Shown: positions 8,625 through 16,659 of the stretch, piece after piece | How the letters are laid out: every line of letters begins with the position of its first letter | Numbering within the stretch: the first letter of the stretch is position 1 | Assembly: GCF_024296865.1 (NCBI RefSeq) | Contig: NZ_CP101134.1 | Span: 2,232,001 to 2,296,000, forward strand | From: Sphingobacterium sp. LZ7M1 | GTDB taxonomy: Bacteria; Bacteroidota; Bacteroidia; Sphingobacteriales; Sphingobacteriaceae | DNA length: 64,000 nt | Reading direction: 5' to 3' | Notes under the pieces: generated by a model | Told to the model about the DNA's origin: nothing | What the model saw: only the letters and a program-made list of their open reading frames with translations | Database searches by the model: none | Position numbers and translations under genes: made by a program

Positions 8625-9116
8625 ATGAGAGTTTTTACTTATATTTTATTTGGGTTGATTTTTTTAGGTATAAACATAAATAAAGCACAATGCCAGAATA
8701 ATTTTAATTCAAATGGGATTAAAGATCAAAAATTTAACCTTACAGGAACTATTCTTGTTTCTTCGCCGAGTGGTGAAATTTTAACCAAGAGCGAAAACAT
8801 AAGGTCTATATCATATTTATCGCTAATAAAGTTAGATAAAAACGAAGGATATCTTATTTCAATAAAAAATTCGAAATTGAATATAGATGATGTTTTTAAC
8901 GTTAAAATAACAGAAAAAGTTGCAGACTTGACAAATCATTTTGATGGCATCAAAGATACATTTGCATACAGTGGTATTTTGACAAATATTGAAAAAAATA
9001 GTGAATCGTATGGTTTTATGGCCTCTTTTACCAGTAAAGATGAGAGTAAATTTAATTTATTTACAATTATAATTAGCCATAACAACTATAATGAAGTTAT
9101 TTCTTTCTTACGATAA
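8625..9116 (+). CDS. secreted hypothetical protein (possible lysogenic-conversion gene)
   Basis: The 163-residue protein has an N-terminal signal peptide (about 1-23, ending near KAQCQ) and a soluble, Asn/Ser-rich, probably beta-stranded mature part. It is transcribed opposite to the surrounding early genes, is markedly AT-rich, and is flanked by AT-rich gaps, all typical of a phage 'moron' expressed from the lysogen. No domain is recognised; a surface or periplasmic role is inferred from the signal peptide. Confidence 0.6.
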   Translation: MRVFTYILFGLIFLGININKAQCQNNFNSNGIKDQKFNLTGTILVSSPSGEILTKSENIRSISYLSLIKLDKNEGYLISIKNSKLNIDDVFNVKITEKVADLTNHFDGIKDTFAYSGILTNIEKNSESYGFMASFTSKDESKFNLFTIIISHNNYNEVISFLR

Positions 9117-9189
9117 CCAAATTTCGTGATAATACTTTCATTTCTTATTTAAATTATACCATTGATTTTTAAATAATAGTAGGGGGTAT

Positions 9190-9405
9190 TTAATTCCCCA
9201 AGATTGGGGAGGGTGTTAAACATTTAAATTTATGGTCCTCACAGCTATCTGAACATTTAACCAGAGTATCCCATGGACTTATTTCTCCGCTTTCAAATTG
9301 CTCCTTGGTATATTTGGGATGCTCTTAATGATGATGCGTAAGATCTCCTATTTTAAATGATTGCCCAACAAATCGGCAGTTGTAGCATTGTTTTCTTTTC
9401 TTCAT
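9190..9405 (-). pseudogene. Cys-rich small zinc-ribbon-like gene with in-frame stop
   Basis: The minus-strand frame starts at the ATG at 9405 and encodes 26 residues with a CYNC motif, then meets TAA at 9325-9327. The same frame continues coherently for 44 more residues (EHPKYTKEQFESGE...) with further Cys residues and ends at 9190. The product would be one ~71-residue protein with two CxxC-like halves. The interruption falls after three His codons, where a metal ligand might be expected. It is best read as a pseudogene; recoding is not supported by neighbouring genes, which use TAA as stop. Confidence 0.5.
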
Positions 9406-9474
9406 CTGTTCAAACTTATATGTTATCACTTATTTCACTGATAATAGATAATATCACTCTTTCCGGTGTTAACC

Positions 9475-9825
9475 CTATTTCAATTGTTTTATCAATATTT
9501 CTTCCACGCTTGTTGATAGTTTCCTGAACTCACTGTCTACTTGGAATAGATCCTCATGCATGGAAAGGCTGTTTATTACCGTTGCATGGTTTCGGCCGCC
9601 AATAAGATCTCCTATCTGCTGTAATGTAAGCTTGGTGTACTTCCTTAGATAGTGGCAGATAAGCGAACGTGCCGTAACAAATTCCCTTAACCGGGATTTG
9701 CCCTTAACCTGTTGCAGCGTGATTCCCGTAACCTCGCTGACCGCTTCTATTACTGGTCCCTTGTCCTTATTAAGGAAGGATAGCCTATCGTAGCTATCCA
9801 GTCCTAAGTATATTAGTGGGGTCAT
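9475..9825 (-). CDS. stand-alone DnaA domain IV-like DNA-binding protein
   Basis: The 116-residue protein matches the C-terminal DNA-binding domain of the initiator DnaA: a helix-turn-helix region followed by the signature GGRNHATV (76-83), equivalent to the DnaA GGRDHTTV motif that reads DnaA boxes. There is no ATPase domain. It overlaps the upstream helicase-methyltransferase gene by 4 bp and is the last gene of the early operon. It could mark the phage origin, compete with host DnaA, or act as a regulator; which one is not visible from sequence. Confidence 0.85.
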   Translation of the reverse strand: MTPLIYLGLDSYDRLSFLNKDKGPVIEAVSEVTGITLQQVKGKSRLREFVTARSLICHYLRKYTKLTLQQIGDLIGGRNHATVINSLSMHEDLFQVDSEFRKLSTSVEEILIKQLK

Positions 9826-12347
9826 GAGGCATCCTGTAACATGTCGAATAAAGTCGGTACCGATAGTTTGTACTCCAATGCTTTCAAATAGAATAGACCA
9901 TCATCATAATAATCTGGATTAAGCTCTGCTGATATCGCTTTACGGCCAAGCTTCAATGATTGATGGGCTGTAGAGAATAATCCGCCAAATGGGTCATCCA
10001 CCAAGTCACCTTCATTTGTGAAACGATAGATCAATCGATCGATGATATCTAATTGAAGAGGGCAAATATGCTTCTCACGTTTCCTATTCGCCTGATTTGC
10101 ATTCAGCGTATTCATTCGGTTGATATCAGTCCATACAAGATCATTGCTTGATGTCGGTGGAATGGTCATGAACAATTTGGAAAGCTTTCCAGACCTGTCA
10201 AGATCCTCACAAACTCGTAGATGTTCCTGGAAATTGTAAACAGTAGCTCGGTCGAACTCTTTCCATTTGTTGAACACATACTTCATATCGGCTTTGGATA
10301 GTTCCTCAAATGACAGGAAACGATCGCCAGAAGATTTCCAATAAGCATGTGCATCCAACTGCCAAAGGCTTAAAAGGTATTCATCTATTTTCTTAACCAC
10401 AGGATCATCGGCGTAGGCATTGTTCATTTCCGTAGGGGCTTTGCGAAATAATAGAACGTATTCAGGTAATCCAACTCCCATTTTTGTCGCATCCTTGCGC
10501 TGTTCGCCCCATGTGAGCCGGTATGTTTGATTATTTTCCCTAACAACATCTGTTGTAATTGTGATTTTCCCTACCAAATAAAATCCATGTTTGCGAAAGC
10601 ATCTAACTGTATCTCCACTGAAATCATCGATCGTAGTAAAGCAGGTGCCGTTTTGATGGGAATACCGAATACGGTCCTTAACATGGATTGCAGCTATACG
10701 GCCAGGCTTTAATGTCCGGTGAAGCTCCGGTACCAGGAAATCCATTTGCTCAAAAAATCCCTCATTTCCGAAATTGTGTCCGAAATCATTGTAATTGTCG
10801 CTGTATTCGTAGTGGTCCCCGAATGGGATAGAGGTCAGGATCATGTCACTGTGGTTGTCCGGCATTTCCTGATGTATAATCGTTGTATCCTCATTGTAAA
10901 CCGTAGCTCCGGCTACAACTGCAGATCTTCTGTTATTAAAAAGTTGACGTTTCATGTCTGATCTAATTTTATTGGTATTCAATCCGTATTCACGGACCAG
11001 ATTTATCATTTCCGTTTGAAGTTCGATATGGTTACCCCATTTCTCTTTCAAGGCTTTTAATACTTCCCTTTCATTTTGGGTGTGGATGATGTAGACGTTG
11101 ACCTCATTAGTCTGCCCAAATCTGTAAGTCCTATGGATGGCTTGAATGAAATCATTGAATTTGTAGTCTATACCTACGAAAATCATGTTATTGCAATGGT
11201 GCTGTAAGTTACATCCTGATCCGGCTATCTTAGGTTTGGTAGATAGGATCTGATATTTCCCTTCGGAGAAATCTATCAATAGCCTTTCTTTCTCATCATT
11301 GGATTGAGATCCGTAAACCGATTGCAGATCATCATGGAGTGAAACCGTTTTGAATTTCCTTTCTATGGCCATACGTTCACTTTCCAGGTGATGCCAAAGA
11401 ATCCAGTTTGAATAAGGTCCATTCTGTTGAACAATATCAAAGGCTTTATCAACCCGTAGACTTACGCTCTCAGATTTCTCACGACTAACATCAACCAGAC
11501 TTTTTGTTGTGTCCTTGAATAATACGATATCACCTTTCTTATTTTGGATAACATCATCGGTCAAATTTTGGACCTCGATCTCATGTATGTTCAATTTCGG
11601 TAGGTCATATCCGATATCATCAAATCCCAGATCACTTGGTTTATTGATAAAAACAGCCCATGTTGCTACCCATTTCCAAAACTCCTCCTTCTTGTTTTCG
11701 TAAAGAGTTAGATGACCAGCTTTGGTACTATCTCTTTGGAAGAATCTTGTTAATGCGTGACCTCGATCGATTACTCCAAGATAGTCTGCATAATTAAGAA
11801 TCTCTATGAAATCATTTGGCGTTGGCGTAGCAGTTGCAACGAACCGGTAAGGGATCTGTTTGAAATACTGCAGAACATAATTCGTTGTCTCTGTTTTAAG
11901 GTTGCGCAGAATGGATGCTTCATCGAATGACACGCCGCCAAACATCAAAGGATCTATATCGCCTTTCCTTACCCGTTCGTAATTCGTGAGATATATCTTC
12001 TTATCGTATTTGATGCTATCCGTCGTTTCTGTGATATATTCAACCTCAAATCCGGTATTTAGAAAATCATTATCCCTTTTAAACTCACCAACTACGGCCA
12101 GGGGCATGCAGATCAGGAAAGGTTTACCGGTGATCTCAATAACCTGTTTTGCAATTTCAAGCTGCATCATAGATTTACCAAGTCCGAAACTTGCGAATAT
12201 TGCCCTACGCCCACCTTCGATACACCATGGTACGATTACCTTCTGATGTGGTAGAAGCTTATCGGATAACCTGGATGGATCTATCTTGGTACCGAAGTTT
12301 TCGGCAATTACAATCTTGCTTTCTAAAAATTCTTTATAATTTTTCAT
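9822..12347 (-). CDS. SNF2-type helicase fused to DNA methyltransferase
   Basis: This is an 841-residue two-domain protein. The N-terminal half (about 30-440) is a superfamily 2 helicase: P-loop SFGLGKS (53-59), Walker B FDEAS (141-145), motif III ATATPTP (171-177), and motif VI QAIHRTYRFGQ (402-412), as in SNF2 proteins. The C-terminal half is a beta-class DNA methyltransferase with motif IV first (TSIPFGDHY, 505-513) and motif I near the end (DPFGG, about 785-789, then GRKAISAELNPDYY). Motif IV has Ile where SPPY/F is usual. It probably modifies phage DNA, possibly while translocating. It overlaps both neighbours by 4 bp. Confidence 0.85.
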   Translation of the reverse strand: MKNYKEFLESKIVIAENFGTKIDPSRLSDKLLPHQKVIVPWCIEGGRRAIFASFGLGKSMMQLEIAKQVIEITGKPFLICMPLAVVGEFKRDNDFLNTGFEVEYITETTDSIKYDKKIYLTNYERVRKGDIDPLMFGGVSFDEASILRNLKTETTNYVLQYFKQIPYRFVATATPTPNDFIEILNYADYLGVIDRGHALTRFFQRDSTKAGHLTLYENKKEEFWKWVATWAVFINKPSDLGFDDIGYDLPKLNIHEIEVQNLTDDVIQNKKGDIVLFKDTTKSLVDVSREKSESVSLRVDKAFDIVQQNGPYSNWILWHHLESERMAIERKFKTVSLHDDLQSVYGSQSNDEKERLLIDFSEGKYQILSTKPKIAGSGCNLQHHCNNMIFVGIDYKFNDFIQAIHRTYRFGQTNEVNVYIIHTQNEREVLKALKEKWGNHIELQTEMINLVREYGLNTNKIRSDMKRQLFNNRRSAVVAGATVYNEDTTIIHQEMPDNHSDMILTSIPFGDHYEYSDNYNDFGHNFGNEGFFEQMDFLVPELHRTLKPGRIAAIHVKDRIRYSHQNGTCFTTIDDFSGDTVRCFRKHGFYLVGKITITTDVVRENNQTYRLTWGEQRKDATKMGVGLPEYVLLFRKAPTEMNNAYADDPVVKKIDEYLLSLWQLDAHAYWKSSGDRFLSFEELSKADMKYVFNKWKEFDRATVYNFQEHLRVCEDLDRSGKLSKLFMTIPPTSSNDLVWTDINRMNTLNANQANRKREKHICPLQLDIIDRLIYRFTNEGDLVDDPFGGLFSTAHQSLKLGRKAISAELNPDYYDDGLFYLKALEYKLSVPTLFDMLQDAS

Positions 12348-12514
12348 CCCTCAAATATTTTAATCTGCTTATTCGGTTTGTTCAATTGCTCCTCGGCTTT
12401 GATTGCTTCGAGTTTCTTCCTTGCTAGTCCGATTACTTCGAGCATCTGATCGTGATTCAAACCATTCTCCTGGAGATAGGCTATTATCATATCTGCTTGT
12501 TCTTGGATGGTCAT
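12344..12514 (-). CDS. small helical protein, 56 aa
   Basis: The frame overlaps the upstream gene (ATGA at 12511-12514) and the downstream helicase gene (ATGA at 12344-12347), which supports translation. The product is a short charged helix pair beginning MTIQEQADMIIAYLQENG. No family is recognised; coupling to the helicase-methyltransferase suggests co-expression. Confidence 0.6.
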   Translation of the reverse strand: MTIQEQADMIIAYLQENGLNHDQMLEVIGLARKKLEAIKAEEQLNKPNKQIKIFEG

Positions 12515-12870
12515 CCCTCTTGCCCTCCATCTTGGGTGTGGATATTGCCGAGCAAAGAGCCTTTAACAGCCTGTAATATCTCTTCGTAAAGCTGTGATTT
12601 TAGGTTACAAGGCTTACCGAAAATATCTTTGTATCGTTCAAATACATAGGTATCAAAATCGTCCTGAGTCAATCCTTCGCCATCGTTGGCGTCTTCTAAG
12701 AAAATACCTGCAAGTCTTTGACAATCCATATGAGATTTCCATGTATAGCCTTCTCCACCATCCACATTGAATGACGTATGATAATTTTCACCTTTATTAA
12801 TTTTCAATCCACAGAAATTGCAGACATGGTCTTTATTTGCTTTGACTACTTTATTCGATAGTGTTTCCAT
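12511..12870 (-). CDS. phage zinc-finger protein
   Basis: The 119-residue protein has an N-terminal metal site, HVCNFCGLKINKGENYHT, completed by KSHMDC about 25 residues later, which reads as a treble-clef or zinc-ribbon finger. The C-terminal half is acidic and helical. Proteins of this layout are common in Bacteroidota phages, usually unnamed. It overlaps the genes on both sides of the early operon. The role is unknown. Confidence 0.65.
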   Translation of the reverse strand: METLSNKVVKANKDHVCNFCGLKINKGENYHTSFNVDGGEGYTWKSHMDCQRLAGIFLEDANDGEGLTQDDFDTYVFERYKDIFGKPCNLKSQLYEEILQAVKGSLLGNIHTQDGGQEG

Positions 12871-13150
12871 TTGTGTTTGATTTTAAGTGGTTGTATTTGG
12901 TTAATAATGTATCAACTTCATTACGCTTATCGCTACCTAAGTAACCTTTAACATCTTCCAACATCTCAACAAGCTCCGCATTATGCTCTTGAAGATCCTG
13001 TGTTTGGGATTGACTTTCATCCAATTGATATTTCAAAACAGCTATTCTAATATCTTTATCTGACATCGTTACGCTCATTTCTGCCATACAGGAATAACCG
13101 TTTGCTAATGCTACTTTTCCAAGCAGTTCTTTTGTTGTTAATCTTTCCAT
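12851..13150 (-). CDS. hypothetical coiled-coil protein, 99 aa
   Basis: The protein starts MERLTTKELLGK and has a central coiled-coil stretch (about 32-80) rich in L, E and Q. Its end overlaps the zinc-finger gene by 20 bp. There is no signal peptide or membrane segment. The function is unknown. Confidence 0.6.
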   Translation of the reverse strand: MERLTTKELLGKVALANGYSCMAEMSVTMSDKDIRIAVLKYQLDESQSQTQDLQEHNAELVEMLEDVKGYLGSDKRNEVDTLLTKYNHLKSNTNGNTIE

Positions 13151-13263
13151 TTTGTTGTGTGTTTATGTGCATACTCCTTTGATATCTGTAGCATTTCTTC
13201 CTTTTCTTCTGGTGTCAATCGAATACCGAAAAACATCCTGATATTTTTAAGTAGCTTTTTCAT
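13138..13263 (-). CDS. small hypothetical protein, 41 aa
   Basis: This short frame starts with MKKLLKNIRMFFGIRLT and continues with a charged helix. Its ATG shares one base with the upstream stop (TAATG at 13263) and its end overlaps the next gene's start. That tight fit in the operon is the main evidence that it is real. Confidence 0.5.
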   Translation of the reverse strand: MKKLLKNIRMFFGIRLTPEEKEEMLQISKEYAHKHTTKWKD

Positions 13264-13850
13264 TATGCAGATAGGTTTTTAAATTTCTTTTCTTCTGATT
13301 CCTTCCATGCTGATCGGATTTCCTCGTTGCTCCTTGGATCATCAAGCTCCACGAACTTTATAGTATTCTTGGAATCGTACATAGGTACAGAGCGCATGGC
13401 TTTGGGCTGTTTGGTTTGGAATATCTTTTCGTTCTTCTGTAGCTTGACATGTCCCTTTTGCATCGATGGTTTATCGATAGGTTCCGTTACCTTGGTTTTT
13501 ATCCTTGTATTGGGCCTTGACTTCAACTTTGGATCTGCCTTTTGCCTTATCATCTTGAACTTTCCTTTTTCAGGGTGTTTCTGAAGCAACTGGTTCACGT
13601 ATCTAGTGGTTATGCCGTATTTAATACCTACTTCAATTGATGTCATCGTAAGTCTGTCAATTGCCATTTGATCGTACATCTTCCTCTTTTCAGAAGAAGC
13701 ACGGTCCGCAACCCCAATTATCCTCCGGATTATTGACCTTACACTGTTGTAGTTTATACCGGTTTCTTTGGTTATTTCAATAGGGGACTTTCCTGATCTT
13801 GACAGATAGACTATCATGTCTATTTCTTCGGTTGTGAATTTCTTTTTCAT
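13263..13850 (-). CDS. helix-turn-helix DNA-binding phage protein
   Basis: The 195-residue protein has one helix-turn-helix at about 5-42 (TTEEIDMIVYLSRSGKSPIE then SVRSIIRR) and a second likely one at 64-95. A long basic, Pro/Lys-rich linker and a short C-terminal acidic helix follow. Two HTH units plus a disordered tail suggest a phage regulator or terminase-small-subunit-like protein. It is inside the early operon and overlaps the upstream gene by 4 bp. Confidence 0.55.
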   Translation of the reverse strand: MKKKFTTEEIDMIVYLSRSGKSPIEITKETGINYNSVRSIIRRIIGVADRASSEKRKMYDQMAIDRLTMTSIEVGIKYGITTRYVNQLLQKHPEKGKFKMIRQKADPKLKSRPNTRIKTKVTEPIDKPSMQKGHVKLQKNEKIFQTKQPKAMRSVPMYDSKNTIKFVELDDPRSNEEIRSAWKESEEKKFKNLSA

Positions 13851-14068
13851 GATTCCTCCTTAACTGCTTTTAGAACTCTTTGGAAAACATCGTTTTCACA
13901 TTCGTATTCCTCAATGAGAATTCCGTAAATACTTTCCTTTTTTGATCTTCCTGTTATCCATAGGAAGAAATAGGCACTATGCCAACCAAAGGCTTTTATC
14001 CTTCCTTCCATAGTTATTAATTCACCATCTTCATTAATGGCTGAATAATGGGTTATGAATGTTTTCAT
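13847..14068 (-). CDS. hypothetical phage protein, 73 aa
   Basis: A small protein with a central aromatic hydrophobic stretch (HSAYFFLWITG) that is too short to call a membrane helix with confidence. It overlaps the downstream HTH gene by 4 bp (ATGA). No function is recognised. Confidence 0.55.
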   Translation of the reverse strand: MKTFITHYSAINEDGELITMEGRIKAFGWHSAYFFLWITGRSKKESIYGILIEEYECENDVFQRVLKAVKEES

Positions 14069-14073
14069 CTGAT

Positions 14074-14628
14074 TTAATCTTTTGTCACGTGAATAGACAT
14101 TATCAACCCTACTTGGTGTTCGGGTCTAATCATCGTAGTTAACAGTATTGCTCCATTAGGTTTGGTGAATTCTAGTTTTAAATATTGTCCTTCTGTTTGA
14201 AACATTACATCTTGAACCTTTTTTAGTAATACAGCATTAAGTCCTAAAACATTAAGGCTGCTATTAGCTTTTTTAGGTATTACTTTTTCTATGTCAGGAT
14301 ATTTATCGTCATAGAATTCATGTGTAATGGTCATCATACCTTTTTTTGACTTGATGCCATTAGGGAGTATTTCAAACCAATCACACTTTTTCATAATTTG
14401 TAAATGGGATTTATGAAGAAGTTTACCATCTAGTATTTTGGCACATTCTTCATCAATATCATGAAGTGATAAATGTTGTTTTATAGCTACATGTGCATCA
14501 GTAGCATATACATATCCATTTTTAAAATACACACATTGCATTGCAGGTCTTAGGTCGTCATTACTGCAAATGGTTTCTAATTTGGTATCAAGGAAATTGC
14601 TTTTTCCTATATTCATTTTAATGTTCAT
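14074..14628 (-). CDS. possible sliding-clamp-like phage protein
   Basis: The 184-residue protein has a phrase LRPAMQCVYFKNGYVYATDAH that resembles the DnaN beta-clamp pattern of an LRP...V.F..G...ATD.H strand pair. It ends with another clamp-like strand (MIRPEHQVGLIMSIHV). Its length fits one or one-and-a-half clamp domains. In the replication/recombination operon a clamp-like fold is reasonable but unproven. It could equally be an unrelated phage protein with a short coincidental match. Confidence 0.4.
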   Translation of the reverse strand: MNIKMNIGKSNFLDTKLETICSNDDLRPAMQCVYFKNGYVYATDAHVAIKQHLSLHDIDEECAKILDGKLLHKSHLQIMKKCDWFEILPNGIKSKKGMMTITHEFYDDKYPDIEKVIPKKANSSLNVLGLNAVLLKKVQDVMFQTEGQYLKLEFTKPNGAILLTTMIRPEHQVGLIMSIHVTKD

Positions 14629-14634
14629 AATTGT

Positions 14635-15033
14635 TTAATCTTTAAGTCTGGAAATAGAAAAGCCTTCACGAATAGCGAAGGCTGAATCATCAGTTATTTT
14701 GTTGTGGCAGTTCCTGCAGAGTGGAAGCCAATACTCAATCTTGTTAAGGTTTATTCCCCTGGATTTCATGTGATGGACATCAGTAGTTACATGAGTGCAT
14801 CCATTTAATTTAGCTTTGCAGTAGGGGTTATCTTCTTTGAACTTCTTTGCAAGTTTGTAGTAAATCCTATCTTCCTTAATTCCCTTTTTGGATCGTTTGG
14901 GAATTGGGATATTTTTCTTTTGGATAGGCTTTTTAATGAAATTCTTGTTATAACAAAAAAGGCACATACGCTTACTGAATATGTACCTTTCATCTTTGCA
15001 GGATTCACAAATCTTTTTCTTTCGCTTTATCAT
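14635..15033 (-). CDS. HNH endonuclease, NinG/HNH-like
   Basis: This 132-residue basic protein has an N-terminal pair of CxxC motifs (C9-C12 and C24-C27). An HNH nuclease core follows: C72...C79, then VHH (H87-H88) and a closing LPLCRNCHN (C106, C109, H110). The order matches zinc-bound HNH nucleases of the NinG type, which help in phage recombination. It overlaps the rusA-like gene by 4 bp, consistent with a joint role in processing recombination intermediates. Confidence 0.8.
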   Translation of the reverse strand: MIKRKKKICESCKDERYIFSKRMCLFCYNKNFIKKPIQKKNIPIPKRSKKGIKEDRIYYKLAKKFKEDNPYCKAKLNGCTHVTTDVHHMKSRGINLNKIEYWLPLCRNCHNKITDDSAFAIREGFSISRLKD

Positions 15034-15356
15034 GCCGAATCGATTTTAAACCTAAAATATTCTTCTCCTTTTTTTACCTTTATCTTTTTTACATTCCCCT
15101 CGGAGATCAACTTATCATTGATACCGTACTTCTTACAGATAATGTCCTGTGTAGGTTTAATAGGGTTATCCCAATCCGCTAAGGAGCTGGACAGTCCGAA
15201 TTCAAAATCTATTCTGTAAGGTGGGGGAGGAAGTTGTATTTTACTTGGTAGGAGTAGGAGAGTATGCTTTTCGTATGCTTTGTATTTAGGAGTTTTAAAC
15301 CGTTTACCCTGCCAAGCTTCGTTAACTGATAAAGGTTTAATATCAATCCTAATCAT
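15030..15356 (-). CDS. rusA: RusA-family Holliday junction resolvase
   Basis: The 108-residue protein fits RusA in length and in its acidic catalytic pattern: D61-W-D63-N-P-IKP, D71 and D81 (GINDK), followed by K91 and K93. RusA cuts Holliday junctions symmetrically and can substitute for RuvC in phage recombination and genome maturation. It overlaps the HNH gene downstream by 4 bp and the preceding gene by 8 bp. Confidence 0.85.
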   Translation of the reverse strand: MIRIDIKPLSVNEAWQGKRFKTPKYKAYEKHTLLLLPSKIQLPPPPYRIDFEFGLSSSLADWDNPIKPTQDIICKKYGINDKLISEGNVKKIKVKKGEEYFRFKIDSA

Positions 15357-15795
15357 TTAGTTTTTCCTTTCCGAATAGTAATTCAATTGCTTCTTGTTGA
15401 GTTAGGGGTTTTGCGTATCTTGCTCTAAATGTATAGATACTAGAATCGTAGGAATTTTGAAACTTTACTACATAGTCGCCTCTAGAGTCTATAGAGGATA
15501 AAACACCTATAAAGTATTCATCTTCTTTAGTTACCCAAGCTTTGATAACATCCCCAACCTTTGGTTTTTCTTCGGGTTTGATACGGTATTCTATTCCATC
15601 AACAAAAGCTGGGTTCTTCAGTTCATCCCAAACACCTTCGTTCATCATGTCATATGTTTTATACTCAATCACCGCCCCATTCTTATGAGCTTCTTTTAGT
15701 TCAGCGAATTTATCTTCTTCTAATAAAGCCTGTTTTAGATTATCAATAGCTACCTCAAATTGAGATATGCTTTCTTTTACTAATTCCCTGTTCAT
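15349..15795 (-). CDS. hypothetical phage protein, 148 aa
   Basis: The N-terminal helix (about 1-30) is followed by a domain with AHKNGAVIEYKT and GIEYRIKPEEKP, phrasing common in uncharacterised Bacteroidota phage proteins, and a C-terminal SH3-like strand region (VGDVIKAWV...YFIGVLSSI). No catalytic motif is seen. It is embedded in the early operon. Confidence 0.55.
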   Translation of the reverse strand: MNRELVKESISQFEVAIDNLKQALLEEDKFAELKEAHKNGAVIEYKTYDMMNEGVWDELKNPAFVDGIEYRIKPEEKPKVGDVIKAWVTKEDEYFIGVLSSIDSRGDYVVKFQNSYDSSIYTFRARYAKPLTQQEAIELLFGKEKLND

Positions 15796-15807
15796 TTTCT
15801 TAATTTT

Positions 15808-16659
15808 TTATTCGGTTAATAAATCTGTTATTTCTTGTTCCATTTCGATTAGGTTGTCGAAAAAGGTCTTTAGTGCAATACGTTCTGATTGGTTTTTTAA
15901 AGAGAATCGTATCTCGTTTTCAGATACTTCTTTCAGTACCGCTTTAGCTCCCTCAACCTTTCCAGGGTTTTCGCTCAATACTTTCCTCAAAAGGTCGATT
16001 ACCTTTCTGTTCGATAGCCGTGTGTTAGGGTCTTTGATACTTTCGTTTTCCTTGTCCTTGATCGTGTCCAAAACTGCCTGATGGTACATTCCAAACTTTA
16101 CTTCGTTGGAGTAGGAGACAAGCTTGAAATGTTCGTTAAGGAATCGGTACAGGTAGACAGCTGAAAAGGGGATGACCTTTGTGAGTTTGTACTTGGCGAA
16201 TCCCTCTATCAAATGCAGCTTAGCGAGTACCTTTTGTTCCTCAATTGATGGAATTGGTTTTTCTTCTTCCTTATGCGATACCTGTTTTGCGATTTCCGCA
16301 CGTTTTGCTGACGTGTAATGAGCTTTTAGGAATTTAATGACCGTGACTATAGAAAGACCAAGAAAGTCGCCGTATTCACCTAAAACACCTTTGTTAATCG
16401 CAATGGGAATTTCAAGCAATCTGATGTTAGGAACAGCCCGTTTGATTTCAAGCGCAATTCCGTCCATTAGGTGACTTCCCTTTTCTTCATTGGGGTTGAA
16501 TCCCAAATCTTTTTGAGCCTTCAATATCGCAGGTAGGACAACTTTGTCAATCTCCAGTTCCTCAACATCACGAGCCATGGGGGAATCCAGCATTTCCACG
16601 CAAAGTTCAAATCTTTGAAGAGCCGTGTATTTTTCGATTTTAGTGAGCCCTGTTTCCAT
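15808..16659 (-). CDS. hypothetical replication-module protein, 283 aa
   Basis: This helical protein without signal peptide lies directly after the DnaD-like initiator gene and overlaps its end by 20 bp. The N-terminal third is acidic. The middle contains EEEKPIPSIEEQ and a hydrophobic helical segment. Position suggests a helicase-loader or replication-accessory role, but no P-loop or other motif is visible. Confidence 0.5.
   Translation of the reverse strand: METGLTKIEKYTALQRFELCVEMLDSPMARDVEELEIDKVVLPAILKAQKDLGFNPNEEKGSHLMDGIALEIKRAVPNIRLLEIPIAINKGVLGEYGDFLGLSIVTVIKFLKAHYTSAKRAEIAKQVSHKEEEKPIPSIEEQKVLAKLHLIEGFAKYKLTKVIPFSAVYLYRFLNEHFKLVSYSNEVKFGMYHQAVLDTIKDKENESIKDPNTRLSNRKVIDLLRKVLSENPGKVEGAKAVLKEVSENEIRFSLKNQSERIALKTFFDNLIEMEQEITDLLTE

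Noticed and set aside
9190..9405. Genome-wide TAA recoding in the phage
   Set aside because: Many neighbouring phage genes end normally at TAA, and the interrupted cases are few and small.
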